52,824 nucleotides of DNA from Acetobacter senegalensis (GCF_001580995.1 NZ_LHZU01000124.1:1-52824); one strand, 5' to 3'; shown: positions 37,959 to 48,066, counted from the stretch's first letter. Notes: a model not told the origin generated them from the letters alone. Translations and numbers: made by a program.

Positions 37959-39098
37959 TCAGCTTTTGTTTTCAAAAAAATCACGCACGCGGGCAAAAAA
38001 GCCGGAGTGTTCCGGGCTGCCCTTCACGTTTTCACCGGCTTCTTTCTCAAACTCCTCCAGCAATTCGCGCTGGCGCTTGTTCAGATGCTGCGGTGTTTCA
38101 ACAGTGACCTGAATATACATATCCCCCCGCGCACTGGAACGCAGGACGGAGAACCCTTTGCCACGCAGACGGAAATGTTCGCCCGTCTGCGTGCCTGCGG
38201 GAATTTTTACCTTTGCGCGGCCGCCATCAATAACGGGAACTTCAATTTCCGTGCCTAGAGCAGCCTGGCCCATGCGCAACGGCACACGGCAATAAACATT
38301 CGCACCATCACGCTGGAAGATGGAATGTTCCGAGACAGACACATGCACATACAGATCACCCGGCGGCACGCCCTGCCCGGCTTCGCCCTCGCCAGAGATG
38401 CGGATACGGGTGCCATCTTCCACGCCAGCGGGAATCTGCACGCCAATTGTGCGCTCTTTTTCCACCGTGCCCGCACCATGGCAGGCCTTGCAGGGGTCTT
38501 TCACACTTTTGCCGGTACCGTGGCAGGTGGGGCACGGCCGTTCCACCACAAAGAATCCCTGCTGGGCGCGGACTTTCCCCGCACCATGGCAGCTTGGGCA
38601 AACCGTCACACCTGTCGCACCATCGTTGGACCCGGTGCCATGGCAGGACTCACAGGCCACACGGGTAATGACCCGCACATCTTTTTTCACGCCGGAAAAC
38701 GCTTCTTCCAGCGTGATCTCAACATGGGTCTGGATGTCGCTGCCGGTACGGGCACGGCCACCGCGACGGCCACCCATCATGTCCCCGAACATCTGTTCGA
38801 AGATATCGCCCAGACCACCGCCACCAAAACCGCTGAAATCAAACCCGCCGGGGCCACCGCCACCGCCGCCTTCAAAAGCAGCATGGCCAAACCGGTCATA
38901 TGCGGCGCGTTTCTGCTCGTCTTTCAGAACATCATAGGCCTGGTTGACGTCCTTGAACTTGGCCTCGGCCTCTTCATCACCAGGATTCCGATCCGGGTGA
39001 TATTTCATGGCCATCTTACGATAGGCTTTCTTGATTTCGTCAGCCGATGCTGTGCGGGAGACCTCAAGAAGTTCGTAGTAATCAACCTGGGTGGCCAT
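37959..39098 (-). CDS. dnaJ: Chaperone DnaJ (Hsp40)
   Basis: The 379-residue type-I J-protein has the J domain ([22 protein letters not shown] with HPD in YHPDRNPGD), a Gly/Phe-rich segment ([18 protein letters not shown]), four zinc-finger repeats ([32 protein letters not shown]) and the C-terminal peptide-binding domain. It stimulates DnaK ATPase and delivers substrates. It lies 151 bp downstream of dnaK, separated by a hairpin that may lower its expression. Confidence 0.97.
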   Translation of the reverse strand: MATQVDYYELLEVSRTASADEIKKAYRKMAMKYHPDRNPGDEEAEAKFKDVNQAYDVLKDEQKRAAYDRFGHAAFEGGGGGGPGGFDFSGFGGGGLGDIFEQMFGDMMGGRRGGRARTGSDIQTHVEITLEEAFSGVKKDVRVITRVACESCHGTGSNDGATGVTVCPSCHGAGKVRAQQGFFVVERPCPTCHGTGKSVKDPCKACHGAGTVEKERTIGVQIPAGVEDGTRIRISGEGEAGQGVPPGDLYVHVSVSEHSIFQRDGANVYCRVPLRMGQAALGTEIEVPVIDGGRAKVKIPAGTQTGEHFRLRGKGFSVLRSSARGDMYIQVTVETPQHLNKRQRELLEEFEKEAGENVKGSPEHSGFFARVRDFFENKS

Positions 39099-39158
39099 GA
39101 AAATCCTCTTACGGAGTTCTGCCTCTTACTGAGCGCAGCATGTGTCAGATATGACAAA

Positions 39159-39188
39159 GGCGTCCGCCTTCCAGGAAGCACGGACGCC
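39159..39188 (-). terminator. Hairpin between dnaK and dnaJ (possible attenuator)
   Basis: An 8-bp perfect GC stem GGCGTCCG/CGGACGCC has a 14-nt loop that itself contains CTTCC/GGAAG. On the minus strand it is followed by TTTGTC. The short T tract suggests partial termination or mRNA processing, letting some transcription into dnaJ-dapB. Confidence 0.55.
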
Positions 39189-39249
39189 AGAGAAAAAACG
39201 GTCATGGCAGGGGAAAGTCACCCCCGCCACCCGTGGTAGTCGCGCCCGA

Positions 39250-41163
39250 TCAGGCTTTTTTGTCGTTTACGTCCTCAAAGTCCGCATCGACAATTTTTTC
39301 CTCATTCGGGTTGGCACCAGCCGCACCGGCACCGCCCGGAGCAGCACCTTCGCCAGCCTGACCAGCCTTATATACAGCCTCACCAATCTTCATGGCAGCC
39401 TGTGTCAGACGATCGCTTGCGCTCTTGATGGCTTCGGCATCGCTGCCTTCCAGAGCCGTCTTAACCGCAGCAATAGCGCCTTCAGCTTCTGTCTTGTCAG
39501 CAGCAGGAACCTTGTCACCCGCTTCAGACAGAGACTTTTCAACCTGATGCACAAGGCTTTCAGCGTTGTTACGCACTTCAACCTGTTCACGCTTGGCCTT
39601 GTCTGCTGCCGCATTGGCTTCAGCATCCTTGACCATCTGTTCGATATCGCCTTCAGACAGACCACCAGATGCCTGGATCTTGATCTGCTGTTCCTTGCCG
39701 GTTGCCTTATCCTTAGCGGACACGGACACAATACCGTTGGCGTCGATGTCGAACGTCACTTCAATCTGCGGCACACCACGCGGAGCCGGGGCAATACCCG
39801 TCAGGTCAAAGTTGCCAAGCAGCTTGTTATCAGCCGCCATTTCACGTTCGCCCTGATAGACCTTGATGGTCACCGCGTTCTGGTTGTCTTCCGCGGTGGA
39901 GAAGGTCTGGCTCTTCTTGGTCGGGATGGTGGTGTTGCGGTCGATCAGGCGGGTAAACACGCCACCCAGGGTTTCAATACCCAGAGACAGCGGGGTTACG
40001 TCCAGCAGCAGAACGTCTTTAACGTCACCTTTCAGCACCGCACCCTGAATGGCTGCACCAATGGCCACCACTTCGTCCGGGTTCACGTTACGGGCCGGGT
40101 CCTTGCCGAAGAAGCTTTTAACAGCCTCAATCACCTTCGGCATACGGGTCATGCCGCCAACCAGAATGACTTCATCTACTTCAGAAGCAGAGACGCCAGC
40201 GTCTTTCAGAGCAGCCTTACAGGGTTCAAGCGTGCGCTGGATCAGATCATCAACAAGGCTTTCCAGCTTGGCGCGGGTCAGCTTCAGCACCAGATGCTTC
40301 GGACCAGAAGCGTCTGCGGTGATGAACGGCAGGTTGATTTCCGTTTCCTTGGAGGAAGACAGTTCGATCTTCGCTTTTTCAGCAGCTTCTTTCAGACGCT
40401 GCAGAGCCAGCTTGTCAGCGCGCAGGTCAATGCCCTGTTCGCGTTTGAACTCATCCGCCAGATACCCGATGATGCGGTTATCAAAGTCTTCACCACCCAG
40501 GAACGTATCCCCGTTGGTGGATTTCACTTCGATCACGCCGTCAGAAATTTCCAGAACGGAAACGTCGAACGTGCCGCCACCAAGGTCATAAACCGCAACC
40601 GTGCCGCCGCTCTTCTTTTCCAGCCCGTAAGCCAGAGCCGCTGCTGTAGGTTCGTTGATGATACGCAGCACTTCAAGACCGGCGATACGACCGGCGTCTT
40701 TCGTTGCCTGACGCTGGGCATCGTTAAAGTAAGCAGGAACGGTAATAACGGCCTGCGTCACTTTTTCACCAAGGTAAGCCTCGGCGGTTTCCTTCATTTT
40801 GCCGAGCACGAACGCGGAAATCTGGGAAGGGGCATATTTCGTGCCGCGCGCTTCCACCCATGCATCACCATTGTCACCCTTGACGATGGTGTAAGGCACC
40901 ATTTCCTTGTCTTTCTGAACGGTCGGATCATCAAATCGACGACCAATCAGACGCTTCACGGCATAGAATGTGTTTGCCGGGTTGGTGACAGCCTGACGTT
41001 TCGCAGCCTGTCCAACCAGCATTTCACCACCTTCGGTGAAAGCAACCATGGACGGCGTTGTGCGTGCGCCTTCGCTGTTTTCAATAACCTTGTTTTCATT
41101 CCCTTCGCGCACGGCCACGCAGGAGTTGGTTGTACCAAGGTCAATACCAATAACTTTGCTCAT
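39250..41163 (-). CDS. dnaK: Chaperone DnaK (Hsp70)
   Basis: The 637-residue ATP-dependent chaperone has N-terminal phosphate loop 1 [36 protein letters not shown], the ATPase motif [18 protein letters not shown] and [12 protein letters not shown]. The substrate-binding domain ([17 protein letters not shown]) follows, and a Gly/Ala-rich C-terminus ends [23 protein letters not shown] lies before the ATG, and a sigma-32-type promoter is at 41271-41299. It is grouped with grpE upstream and dnaJ downstream. Confidence 0.98.
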   Translation of the reverse strand: MSKVIGIDLGTTNSCVAVREGNENKVIENSEGARTTPSMVAFTEGGEMLVGQAAKRQAVTNPANTFYAVKRLIGRRFDDPTVQKDKEMVPYTIVKGDNGDAWVEARGTKYAPSQISAFVLGKMKETAEAYLGEKVTQAVITVPAYFNDAQRQATKDAGRIAGLEVLRIINEPTAAALAYGLEKKSGGTVAVYDLGGGTFDVSVLEISDGVIEVKSTNGDTFLGGEDFDNRIIGYLADEFKREQGIDLRADKLALQRLKEAAEKAKIELSSSKETEINLPFITADASGPKHLVLKLTRAKLESLVDDLIQRTLEPCKAALKDAGVSASEVDEVILVGGMTRMPKVIEAVKSFFGKDPARNVNPDEVVAIGAAIQGAVLKGDVKDVLLLDVTPLSLGIETLGGVFTRLIDRNTTIPTKKSQTFSTAEDNQNAVTIKVYQGEREMAADNKLLGNFDLTGIAPAPRGVPQIEVTFDIDANGIVSVSAKDKATGKEQQIKIQASGGLSEGDIEQMVKDAEANAAADKAKREQVEVRNNAESLVHQVEKSLSEAGDKVPAADKTEAEGAIAAVKTALEGSDAEAIKSASDRLTQAAMKIGEAVYKAGQAGEGAAPGGAGAAGANPNEEKIVDADFEDVNDKKA

Positions 41164-41270
41164 TCATACTCTCCTTCAGCGACCTAGCCTGGCCCGAAGC
41201 ACCGGACTGGGTCCTTAGTCTCTCACCTGATTTTCCTTTGCCGGAAAACAGGTTGCGAGTGTTAAGCCTG

Positions 41271-41299
41271 ATGTATGGTGCGGCCTGCGCTCTTTCAAG
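41271..41299 (-). promoter_or_regulatory. RpoH (sigma-32) type promoter for dnaK
   Basis: On the minus strand the -35 CTTGAAA (41299-41293) and a -10 CACCATACAT (41280-41271) are 12 bp apart, close to the alphaproteobacterial heat-shock consensus. The dnaK start is about 108 bp downstream. No CIRCE inverted repeat is seen here. Confidence 0.7.
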
Positions 41300-41359
41300 T
41301 AGAAGCAAGCCGTTGGCAAACAAAATTTTTACCACCCATACCCTTGCCAGAAACCCGGC

Positions 41360-41962
41360 TTATTCCGGTGCTTTGGCCACCACCACCATGGCAGGCTTGA
41401 GAAGACGCCCGTGCAGCGTCCATGTCGGCGTCCATGCCTGCATTACAGTGCCCGGCGCATGCTCAGCACTCGGCTGTTCCGCCATGGCCTGATGCAAATT
41501 GGCGTCAAACGTCTTGCCTTGCGCGTCTTCACACTTGATGCCGTGACGCTCAAGAATGGAGATGAAAGAACGTTCAGTGCTTTCAATGCCTTCACGCATC
41601 TTGGTCAGAACGCTGTCTTCCCCTTCCTGATGCGCAGGCAGACTGGCCAGCGCACGGCGCAGGTTTTCAGCCGCTTCCACCACATCCCGCGCAAATTTCT
41701 GCACGGCATATTGCCGGGCGTCTTCCACATCCCGCTTGGCACGGGTGCGTAGGTTCTGGTTATCGGCCTCGGCCCGCAGCCATTTCTCCTTGAACTCGGC
41801 AGCTTCCTGCTCAAGCTCCTGAAGACGGCCCTCGGCAGCAGAGGACGGCTCGGCATGGGTCTCCGCTTCAGGTGCAACCGCTTCCTGAGGCTGGGAGATC
41901 TGGTCGGTTTCAGCCGGCTCTGCCGGCGTGCCGACCCGGTTGGGATCTGTATCGTGGGTCAT
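41360..41962 (-). CDS. grpE: Nucleotide exchange factor GrpE
   Basis: The 200-residue co-chaperone releases ADP from DnaK. It has an acidic, disordered N-terminus, a long helix (LQELEQEAAEFKEKWLRAEADNQNLRTRAKRDVEDARQYA), and the beta-domain with FDANLHQAMAEQPSAEHAPGTV and LHGRLLKPAMVVVAK. The start at 41962 (MTHDTDPN) is favoured. An extension to 42007 is possible. hrcA, which often precedes grpE, is absent. It is divergent from chvI with 190 bp between. Confidence 0.95.
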   Translation of the reverse strand: MTHDTDPNRVGTPAEPAETDQISQPQEAVAPEAETHAEPSSAAEGRLQELEQEAAEFKEKWLRAEADNQNLRTRAKRDVEDARQYAVQKFARDVVEAAENLRRALASLPAHQEGEDSVLTKMREGIESTERSFISILERHGIKCEDAQGKTFDANLHQAMAEQPSAEHAPGTVMQAWTPTWTLHGRLLKPAMVVVAKAPE

Positions 41963-42152
41963 GCACCAAGAAGTAAGCAACCCGTCCGGAACCGACAAGA
42001 CCCGCACGGCACCGCGATGATGATTTTACAACGCATGCAAGCCGTGCTCAAAAAACGCGGCAACATGAAAGACTCTGCCCCCATGGCGCAAACAGGGCGA
42101 ACCCCGTATGCTCATGGGCTGGCGTTGAAGGCGATGAAGGAACACGCACACA

Positions 42153-42866
42153 ATGGTAGAGCGTACCAAGCAGACGATTGCGCTGGTTGATGACGACCGC
42201 AACATCCTGACCTCGGTACAAATGACGCTGGAAGCCGAAGGCTTTCACGTCCGCACCTATACTGATGGCGAATCGGCCCTGCAGGGCATGACGGCTTATC
42301 CTGTTGATCTGGCCGTGCTGGATATCAAGATGCCCCGCATGGATGGCATGGAACTGTTGCAGCGCCTGCGCGCCCGGTCCAATCTGCCGGTCATCTTCCT
42401 CTCCTCCAAGGATGAGGAAGTGGATCAGCTTATGGGGCTGCGCCTTGGCGCTGATGACTACATCACCAAGCCCTTTTCCCAACGCCTGCTGCTGGAACGC
42501 ATCCGCGCCCTGCTGCGCCGGAACGAAGTCAGCCGTGCGGAAGCCAATGGCACGCCAGTTGGCGGTGCACTGGTCCGCGGTCCGCTCTCTCTGGATGAAC
42601 TGCGCCACAAATGCACGTGGAACGGGCAGGATGTCCCGCTGACGGTTACGGAGTTCCTGCTGGTAAAAACGCTGGCCCAGCGCCCCGGGCTGGTGAAGTC
42701 ACGCGATCAGTTGATTGATGCCGCCTATGGGGACACGGTTTATGTGGATGACCGCACAATCGACAGTCACATCAAGCGTGTCCGCAAGAAATTCCGGCAG
42801 GTTGATGACAATTTCAACCAGATTGAGACCCTCTACGGCATTGGCTACCGATACCGGGAAGACTGA
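42153..42866 (+). CDS. chvI: Two-component response regulator ChvI
   Basis: The 237-residue OmpR-family regulator has the acidic pocket DDD at 13-15, phosphoacceptor D57 in [17 protein letters not shown], switch residues [13 protein letters not shown] and a C-terminal winged helix ([25 protein letters not shown] ... [16 protein letters not shown] ... YGIGYRY). The wording is distinctive for ChvI, which controls acid and envelope responses in alphaproteobacteria. It lies 9 bp before chvG. Confidence 0.95.
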   Translation: MVERTKQTIALVDDDRNILTSVQMTLEAEGFHVRTYTDGESALQGMTAYPVDLAVLDIKMPRMDGMELLQRLRARSNLPVIFLSSKDEEVDQLMGLRLGADDYITKPFSQRLLLERIRALLRRNEVSRAEANGTPVGGALVRGPLSLDELRHKCTWNGQDVPLTVTEFLLVKTLAQRPGLVKSRDQLIDAAYGDTVYVDDRTIDSHIKRVRKKFRQVDDNFNQIETLYGIGYRYRED

Positions 42867-42875
42867 GGCCCGCTG

Positions 42876-44669
42876 GTGACACAACGGACACGCATGTCTG
42901 TTTCTTCCTCGCTCTCCAGACTGAAAAGTCTGAAGCTGCCGGGGCAGGGCAACAAGCAGGGTGGCATTGAGGCCACCGCCGCGTATGAGGCCTCCAAAAC
43001 ACGGCTGGTCTCTCCGCTCATGCGGCGCATCATGCTGGTTAATATTCTGCCGCTCGCGCTGCTGGCAGTCACCATGCTGTTTCTCAATCAGTTCCGAAAC
43101 AGCCTGCTGACCACAGAAGTTGCAGGCTTGCGGGAGCAGGCGCGCATCTATGCCGGAGCCCTTGGGGAAAGTGCTGTGCGCAATACGCGCGCGCGCAGCA
43201 CTGGATCGGATGGTGAATTTTCACTGGAATCCTCACAGGCCCGCCGCCTGTTGCTGCGCCTGACCGAGCCCAGCCCCAGCGCACATGCCCGCCTTTTTGG
43301 CCCGGATGGGCAGTTGGTGGCGGATAACCTGGCTGATCAGCCGGACCATCCCCCCCACTCCTTTCCGTTCCGTCATGGCTATCGCCCTCCGCCGCCAGGC
43401 GGCGTGAATGACCCAAGCGGGCCGCCCCCTTTTGGCCCCAGCTTTTTTGAACGCCTGCTGACATGGGTGTGGCGCAGTAACGAAACCAATATTGTCAGGC
43501 TCGACACAAACGAGGCCGACATCCCCGCAGACCCGGCCCGTCCGCCAGAAGCCAACGGTCCCAATTTTCGCCCGCCGCCAGAAGCCCCTCCCTACATCCG
43601 CCGCACAGCCAATGGCCGCCTGATCATCACCGTGGCGGAGCCCGTTATTCGTGATGGCCATACGGTCGGGATTATCCAGCTTACCCGCGCCGCATCTCAG
43701 GTTGATCGTTCGGTTTTTGCCGTGCGTTCCTCCATTTTATCCCTGTTCCTCACGGTTCTGGTTATTACCATCCTGCTCTCATGGTATCTGTCCCTTACAA
43801 TCGCCCGCCCCCTGTTGCGGTTGGCAGCGTCCGCCCAGATCATGCGCGAATCTTCGGGGCGCACAGGGACCGTGCCAGCCCGCCTGCTGGCGCGGCGCGA
43901 TGAAATTGGCGATGTGGCCCGCGCCCTGCAGGCCAGTGCGCAGGCGCTGTGGAAACGGATGGACGCCATTGAGCGGTTTGCCGCGGATGTCAGTCACGAG
44001 ATCAAAAACCCGCTTTCTTCCATCCGCTCCGCCATTGAAACCCTGCTCCGTATTGAAGACCTAAATCAGCAGCGTCGCCTTCTGACCATCATCAACGAAG
44101 ACGTTCGCCGTCTGGACCGTTTGATCACCGATATCTCTGACGCCAGCCGTCTGGATGCCGAAATGTCCCGCGCTCAGGCCGAGCCGGTTTCCATCAAACC
44201 GCTTCTCTCTGTTCTGGCGGAAATCCATCAGGCCACCCGCAAGGAAGGTCAGCCGATCATCACCACAAAAGTGGAAGGCGATTCCCCCGAACATCCCCTC
44301 CGCGCTCTGGCGGTGGAAGACCGGTTGGTGCAGGTGCTCCGCAACCTGATTGGCAACGCCATTTCCTTTTCCCCACCCAACGGCCACATTCTGCTGGAAG
44401 CAGCACCTGCCGGGAACATGATCTCGATTTCCGTTTCGGATGAAGGACCGGGCATTCCACAGGCCAAACTCGATTCCATTTTTGACCGCTTTTATTCAGA
44501 GCGTCCCAAGAACGAGAATTTTGGCCAGCATTCCGGGCTGGGTCTTTCCATCAGCCGCCAGATTGTGGAAGCGCTGCACGGCACAATCGCTGTTGAAAAC
44601 CGGCATGACGCACAAGGCAATGTCGCCGGGGCCCGCTTTACAGTGCGCTTGCCCAAAGTCACCACCTGA
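42876..44669 (+). CDS. chvG: Sensor histidine kinase ChvG
   Basis: The 597-residue kinase has a long cytoplasmic N-tail, TM1 (about 50-70) and a periplasmic sensor (about 72-284). TM2 (about 285-308), HAMP and the phosphoacceptor H374 in AADVSHEIKNPLSS follow, then the ATPase domain with NLIGNAISFS, DEGPGIPQ and SGLGLSISRQI. The sensor holds two proline-rich blocks (about 156-190 with several His, and 217-240). The start is GTG at 42876, with GAGG eight bases upstream. An ATG at 42894 is the alternative. It pairs with chvI. In many relatives hprK follows, but here it does not. Confidence 0.95.
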   Translation: MTQRTRMSVSSSLSRLKSLKLPGQGNKQGGIEATAAYEASKTRLVSPLMRRIMLVNILPLALLAVTMLFLNQFRNSLLTTEVAGLREQARIYAGALGESAVRNTRARSTGSDGEFSLESSQARRLLLRLTEPSPSAHARLFGPDGQLVADNLADQPDHPPHSFPFRHGYRPPPPGGVNDPSGPPPFGPSFFERLLTWVWRSNETNIVRLDTNEADIPADPARPPEANGPNFRPPPEAPPYIRRTANGRLIITVAEPVIRDGHTVGIIQLTRAASQVDRSVFAVRSSILSLFLTVLVITILLSWYLSLTIARPLLRLAASAQIMRESSGRTGTVPARLLARRDEIGDVARALQASAQALWKRMDAIERFAADVSHEIKNPLSSIRSAIETLLRIEDLNQQRRLLTIINEDVRRLDRLITDISDASRLDAEMSRAQAEPVSIKPLLSVLAEIHQATRKEGQPIITTKVEGDSPEHPLRALAVEDRLVQVLRNLIGNAISFSPPNGHILLEAAPAGNMISISVSDEGPGIPQAKLDSIFDRFYSERPKNENFGQHSGLGLSISRQIVEALHGTIAVENRHDAQGNVAGARFTVRLPKVTT

Positions 44670-44802
44670 CAGCTCATCCTACAAGCAAAACCGCACGCAA
44701 AGCCGGATTTGAGAGCAGCCAGACCTCTGTCAGCTATTTTTTGAAGGGAGAGCGCGTTGGCTGTTATGGCCTGTCACCAACGCGAAAAGGCGTCTGCGTT
44801 TT

Positions 44803-45183
44803 TTAGACGGGCTCCGCTTCAACGCAGAGTTCGAGTTCTATTTTCACGCCAGCAGGGGTCATGCTCTTGACCCACATAAAGGTCAGGGATGGCGAAAAAT
44901 TGGAGAAAACCTGCCTTAACAAGGGAAAGCAGGAAGGGAAATCGGCTGCCCCTTCAATGATATACACCACCCGCGTGACATCTTTCAGGGACAGATCATC
45001 ACGCGCCAGAATAGCCGTTCCCGTCTCCAACGCCGCCGCACATTGCTCCGCTATGGTCTGCGTTTGCGGAGAAGAGGACCGAAGCCCCCTGATCCGTATC
45101 CCTGCCGGTGTGTGCTCTACCCGTGGCATAGCGGCAGAAGGAGAACCAAAAGGAGTGTGGTGTAACGCGTCAGTCATGAGCAT
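44803..45183 (-). CDS. RidA/YjgF-family protein
   Basis: The 126-residue protein (or 124 if starting at 45177) has the RidA fold signature TIAEQCAAALETGTAIL, LSLKDVTRVVYIIEGAADFPSCF, FMWVKSMTPAGVKIELELCV. RidA proteins hydrolyse reactive enamine/imine intermediates. The usual arginine of active members, in an R-P-A-R-T-like motif, is replaced by FSPSLTFMWV, so it may belong to a non-deaminase subgroup. It lies in reverse orientation between chvG and rapZ. Confidence 0.82.
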   Translation of the reverse strand: MLMTDALHHTPFGSPSAAMPRVEHTPAGIRIRGLRSSSPQTQTIAEQCAAALETGTAILARDDLSLKDVTRVVYIIEGAADFPSCFPLLRQVFSNFSPSLTFMWVKSMTPAGVKIELELCVEAEPV

Positions 45184-45479
45184 CCATCATACCGTCAGGC
45201 CTGTAAAAATCGCAAATTGCTCTTTCGTAACAATACATACATCATAATGGTGTAAAGCATGGCATGCACGCGGTGCAGGCAGGCATTGCCACACCAAAGC
45301 TGTGCAGACATATTGCGTAACATGGGGTGACCCGAGCATAATGCCGCTACCGTAATTTGGGTCAGTGCTTTATTCAGGACCGGATGCCTGCTTTGCCCAC
45401 CGCAGGCGCTGGCTCCCCGCTTGCCATGCAGGCCTGAAAACTTTTTGCCCGCCTCAGGCCACAGAAAGGAACAGATGTA
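45184..45479. other. Intergenic region between ridA-like gene and rapZ
   Basis: About 296 bp separate the divergent ridA-like gene and rapZ. I see no coding frame here and in particular no remnant of HprK. The left part is AT-rich and probably promoter-like. AAGGA lies shortly before the rapZ ATG. Confidence 0.5.
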
Positions 45480-46460
45480 ATGTGCGCGGATGATACACTT
45501 GTTCCACGCCGTATCCTGCTGGTTTCAGGGCTATCTGGTGCTGGCAAGTCCTCAATCCTGCGCATTCTGGAAGATCTGGACCACGAGGTTATTGATAATC
45601 CCCCCTTGGGAATGCTCGATGACATTGTGGCGCGCGCGGAACGCCCCGTGGCCATTGGTGTGGATTCCCGCACCCGGGGGTTTGATGCCTCTGCTGTGCT
45701 GGAGGCACTGGCGCGGCTACGCGTGAACCCCAACCTGCGGGTTGAACTGATCTACGCCACGGCGGAAGAAAGCGTGCTGCTGCGGCGCTATACAGCAACC
45801 CGGCGCCGTCACCCCCTTGCCCTGCACGGCAGCATCAAGGAAGGGATTGAGGAAGAAACAATACTGACCGCGCCCCTCCGCGCTGCGGCAGATCTGGTCA
45901 TTGATACCTCGGACATGCCGCCACCAGAACTACGGCAGTTTGTAGAAAGCCGTTTCAGCCCGTGGCAGGGAGGATCAGCCGAAGGGCTGACCGTAGCCCT
46001 GATGTCCTTCGCCTTTCCTGCAGGTTTACCGCGTGAGGCCGACATTGTGTTTGATGCGCGCTTCCTACGCAATCCTCACTACGACCCTGCCCTAGCCCCC
46101 AAAACCGGGCTGGATGCTGATGTAGCGGCTTATGTGGCTGAAGATTCGGATTATCTTCCGTTTCTGGATCAGATTCACACCATGCTGCAACTGGTGCTGC
46201 CGCGCTTTGTGCAGGAAGGAAAGAAATACGCCACCATCGCCATTGGCTGTTCTGGCGGACGCCATCGCTCCGTGACTTTGGTGGAAGCCCTTGCCAAGCG
46301 CCTTGCGGCACCGGATGGCATGGGCACCTATCAGGGGTCCGGCCAGTGGCCCATCATGATCATGCACCGCGAACTGGCCCGGCAGGGGCTGGGTGCGTGG
46401 CGATGGGCCAGAAAGCCAACCGGCAGCCTTGCGGATGAAGCTCTTCCACCTGTCAGTTAA
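45480..46460 (+). CDS. rapZ: RNase adapter protein RapZ (YvcJ family)
   Basis: The 326-residue nucleotide-binding protein has Walker A GLSGAGKSS at 17-25, the RapZ blocks DLDHEVIDNPPLGML, GVDSRTRGFDA, TRRRHPLALHGSIKEGI and SFAFPAGLPREADIVFDARFLRNPHYDP, and the C-terminal YATIAIGCSGGRHRSVTLVE. In enterobacteria it regulates glucosamine-6-phosphate synthase mRNA. In alphaproteobacteria it usually sits with hprK and PTS genes, which are missing here. The start at 45480 has AAGGA upstream. Confidence 0.96.
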   Translation: MCADDTLVPRRILLVSGLSGAGKSSILRILEDLDHEVIDNPPLGMLDDIVARAERPVAIGVDSRTRGFDASAVLEALARLRVNPNLRVELIYATAEESVLLRRYTATRRRHPLALHGSIKEGIEEETILTAPLRAAADLVIDTSDMPPPELRQFVESRFSPWQGGSAEGLTVALMSFAFPAGLPREADIVFDARFLRNPHYDPALAPKTGLDADVAAYVAEDSDYLPFLDQIHTMLQLVLPRFVQEGKKYATIAIGCSGGRHRSVTLVEALAKRLAAPDGMGTYQGSGQWPIMIMHRELARQGLGAWRWARKPTGSLADEALPPVS

Positions 46461-46651
46461 AGAAATTCCTCGCCTCTTCCGTCCCTCTGAAGGGACTTTT
46501 ACTGCCGCTGCAACGCAGCTCAGCCTGAACCTCTTTGTTGCTCAGGCGTCTTTCATCTAGCCCCCTCTCTCTTTTTTTAACGCTGGCATTTCAGGAGCAG
46601 CGTAGCGCCCGCATTTTTTATTCGTTTACGGCAAGGTTCCTACTTCTCTTT

Positions 46652-47959
46652 ATGTCCATCACATCCACCACCCTCCAGCATGAACCCATGGCGGAGACCA
46701 TTCAGACCAAACTGACTCCTCTTGTCTCTTCCTTCCGCACATGGCTGAGCTGGCTTCCTCCTTCGCTGGTCTCTCTTCTGGTCCTTGCCCTCATCGGTCT
46801 TTGCGCAGCGCTTCTCAGCCGTCTGGTCACAGACCGCATTCTGATGCGTATTCCCGGTGCCAAACGCGGGGCCTTTGTTCGGTCCTTCACACGCACCATG
46901 CGGCGTCCTGTCCGGCTGACCGTTGTCATTCTGGCCATGAGCGTGGCCCTTCCCGCCTGCGGCCTGCGCGGAGACCTGCTGGATACGGTCGCGCATCTCC
47001 TGTTGATGAGTTTTGTGGCCGTCATGGGCCTGGGCACCCTGCTGACAACACGGGTGATTTCAGACGCCTATCTGGTGCGCTTTGCCGAAGCCGATCAGGA
47101 TGATGATATTCTGGCCCGCAAACATGCCACACAGGTACGTCTGCTCCGCCGGGTGGCGGAAATTCTGATCTGCGTACTCACGGTCAGCGCGGAGTTGATT
47201 ACGTTTGAGCCGGTCAGGGAATATGGGCTCAGCCTGTTTGCTTCGGCAGGTGCCGCATCCCTGATTGCGGGCCTTGCGGCGCGCCCCATTCTGGTCAACC
47301 TGTTTGCCGGTGTTCAGATTGCCATGACGCAACCCATCCGCATGGGGGACCTGATTGCGTTTCAGGGAGACTGGACATGGGTGGAGGAAATCACGTCCAC
47401 CTATGTGGTGCTGCGTTCATGGGACTGGCGCAGGCGTATTGTGCCTATTGCCTATTTTCTCGACACACCTTTTGAGAACTGGACCTACAACTCGGCAGAG
47501 CTGATTGGCGCAGTCTATCTGCATGTGGACTACCGCGCCCCCATGGATCGTATCCGCGCCAAGCTGGAAGAAATTGTACGGGGCTGCCCACAATGGACAG
47601 GAAAAGATTTCAGCGCGCAGGTTGCTGACTGCACAGACCAAACCATGATTATCCGCGTTACGGCCAGCGCACGCACGGCCATCAGAAGCTGGGATCTCCG
47701 CTGCGAGATTCGGGAAAAAATCATTCGGTGGATGTGTGACGATTGCCCGGAAGCCTTGCCCCGCAACCGCTTCGCCATGACACCAACGGAACAGGGTGCG
47801 CTACAAGCGCCATTCCCTACGATGGATCATCCCGCCATGAGCAACTGGCCTGCCGGTGTGCCCAAGGGCCCGTTTGGACCATTTGACACGCCCCCGGCCC
47901 CATCAAAATCAGCCTCTCAGCCACCCATCCCACCCCAAACAGCATTCCGCCCTCTCTAA
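46652..47959 (+). CDS. MscS-family mechanosensitive ion channel
   Basis: The 435-residue membrane protein has four to five hydrophobic helices. The pore-like helix GLSLFASAGAASLIAGLAARPILVNLFAGVQIAMTQPIRMGDLI shows the Gly/Ala packing of MscS TM3 and leads into the beta-domain (EEITSTYVVLRSWDWRRRIVPIAYFLDTPFENWT). The C-terminus is Pro-rich and likely disordered. It should release solutes on membrane tension. The start at 46652 (MSITST) is chosen over 46688. Neither has a good ribosome-binding site. Confidence 0.9.
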   Translation: MSITSTTLQHEPMAETIQTKLTPLVSSFRTWLSWLPPSLVSLLVLALIGLCAALLSRLVTDRILMRIPGAKRGAFVRSFTRTMRRPVRLTVVILAMSVALPACGLRGDLLDTVAHLLLMSFVAVMGLGTLLTTRVISDAYLVRFAEADQDDDILARKHATQVRLLRRVAEILICVLTVSAELITFEPVREYGLSLFASAGAASLIAGLAARPILVNLFAGVQIAMTQPIRMGDLIAFQGDWTWVEEITSTYVVLRSWDWRRRIVPIAYFLDTPFENWTYNSAELIGAVYLHVDYRAPMDRIRAKLEEIVRGCPQWTGKDFSAQVADCTDQTMIIRVTASARTAIRSWDLRCEIREKIIRWMCDDCPEALPRNRFAMTPTEQGALQAPFPTMDHPAMSNWPAGVPKGPFGPFDTPPAPSKSASQPPIPPQTAFRPL

Positions 47960-48010
47960 CTAAAGAGAACATTCTGTTCAGGACGGTCAGCCAGAGGTTT
48001 TTATATCAGA

Positions 48011-48035
48011 AAAGGAAGCGGCCCCTCTGGGCCGC
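48011..48035 (-). terminator. Probable terminator of the sulfate-binding protein gene
   Basis: GCGGCCC/GGGCCGC with a 4-nt loop is followed on the minus strand by TTCCTTTT. It also lies 3' of the convergent mscS-like gene. Confidence 0.75.
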
Positions 48036-48066
48036 GCCTGCCATCAGAACGTCTTTTCCGCCTGTG

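Noticed and set aside
39142-41187. 681-codon plus-strand open frame opposite dnaK
   Set aside because: It is a mirror frame produced by the codon bias of dnaK. No family resemblance.
42153-44669. chvI-chvG considered as a phoB-phoR-type second phosphate system
   Set aside because: Sensor topology, motif wording and linkage to rapZ fit ChvIG. The true phoBR pair is at 8976-10983.
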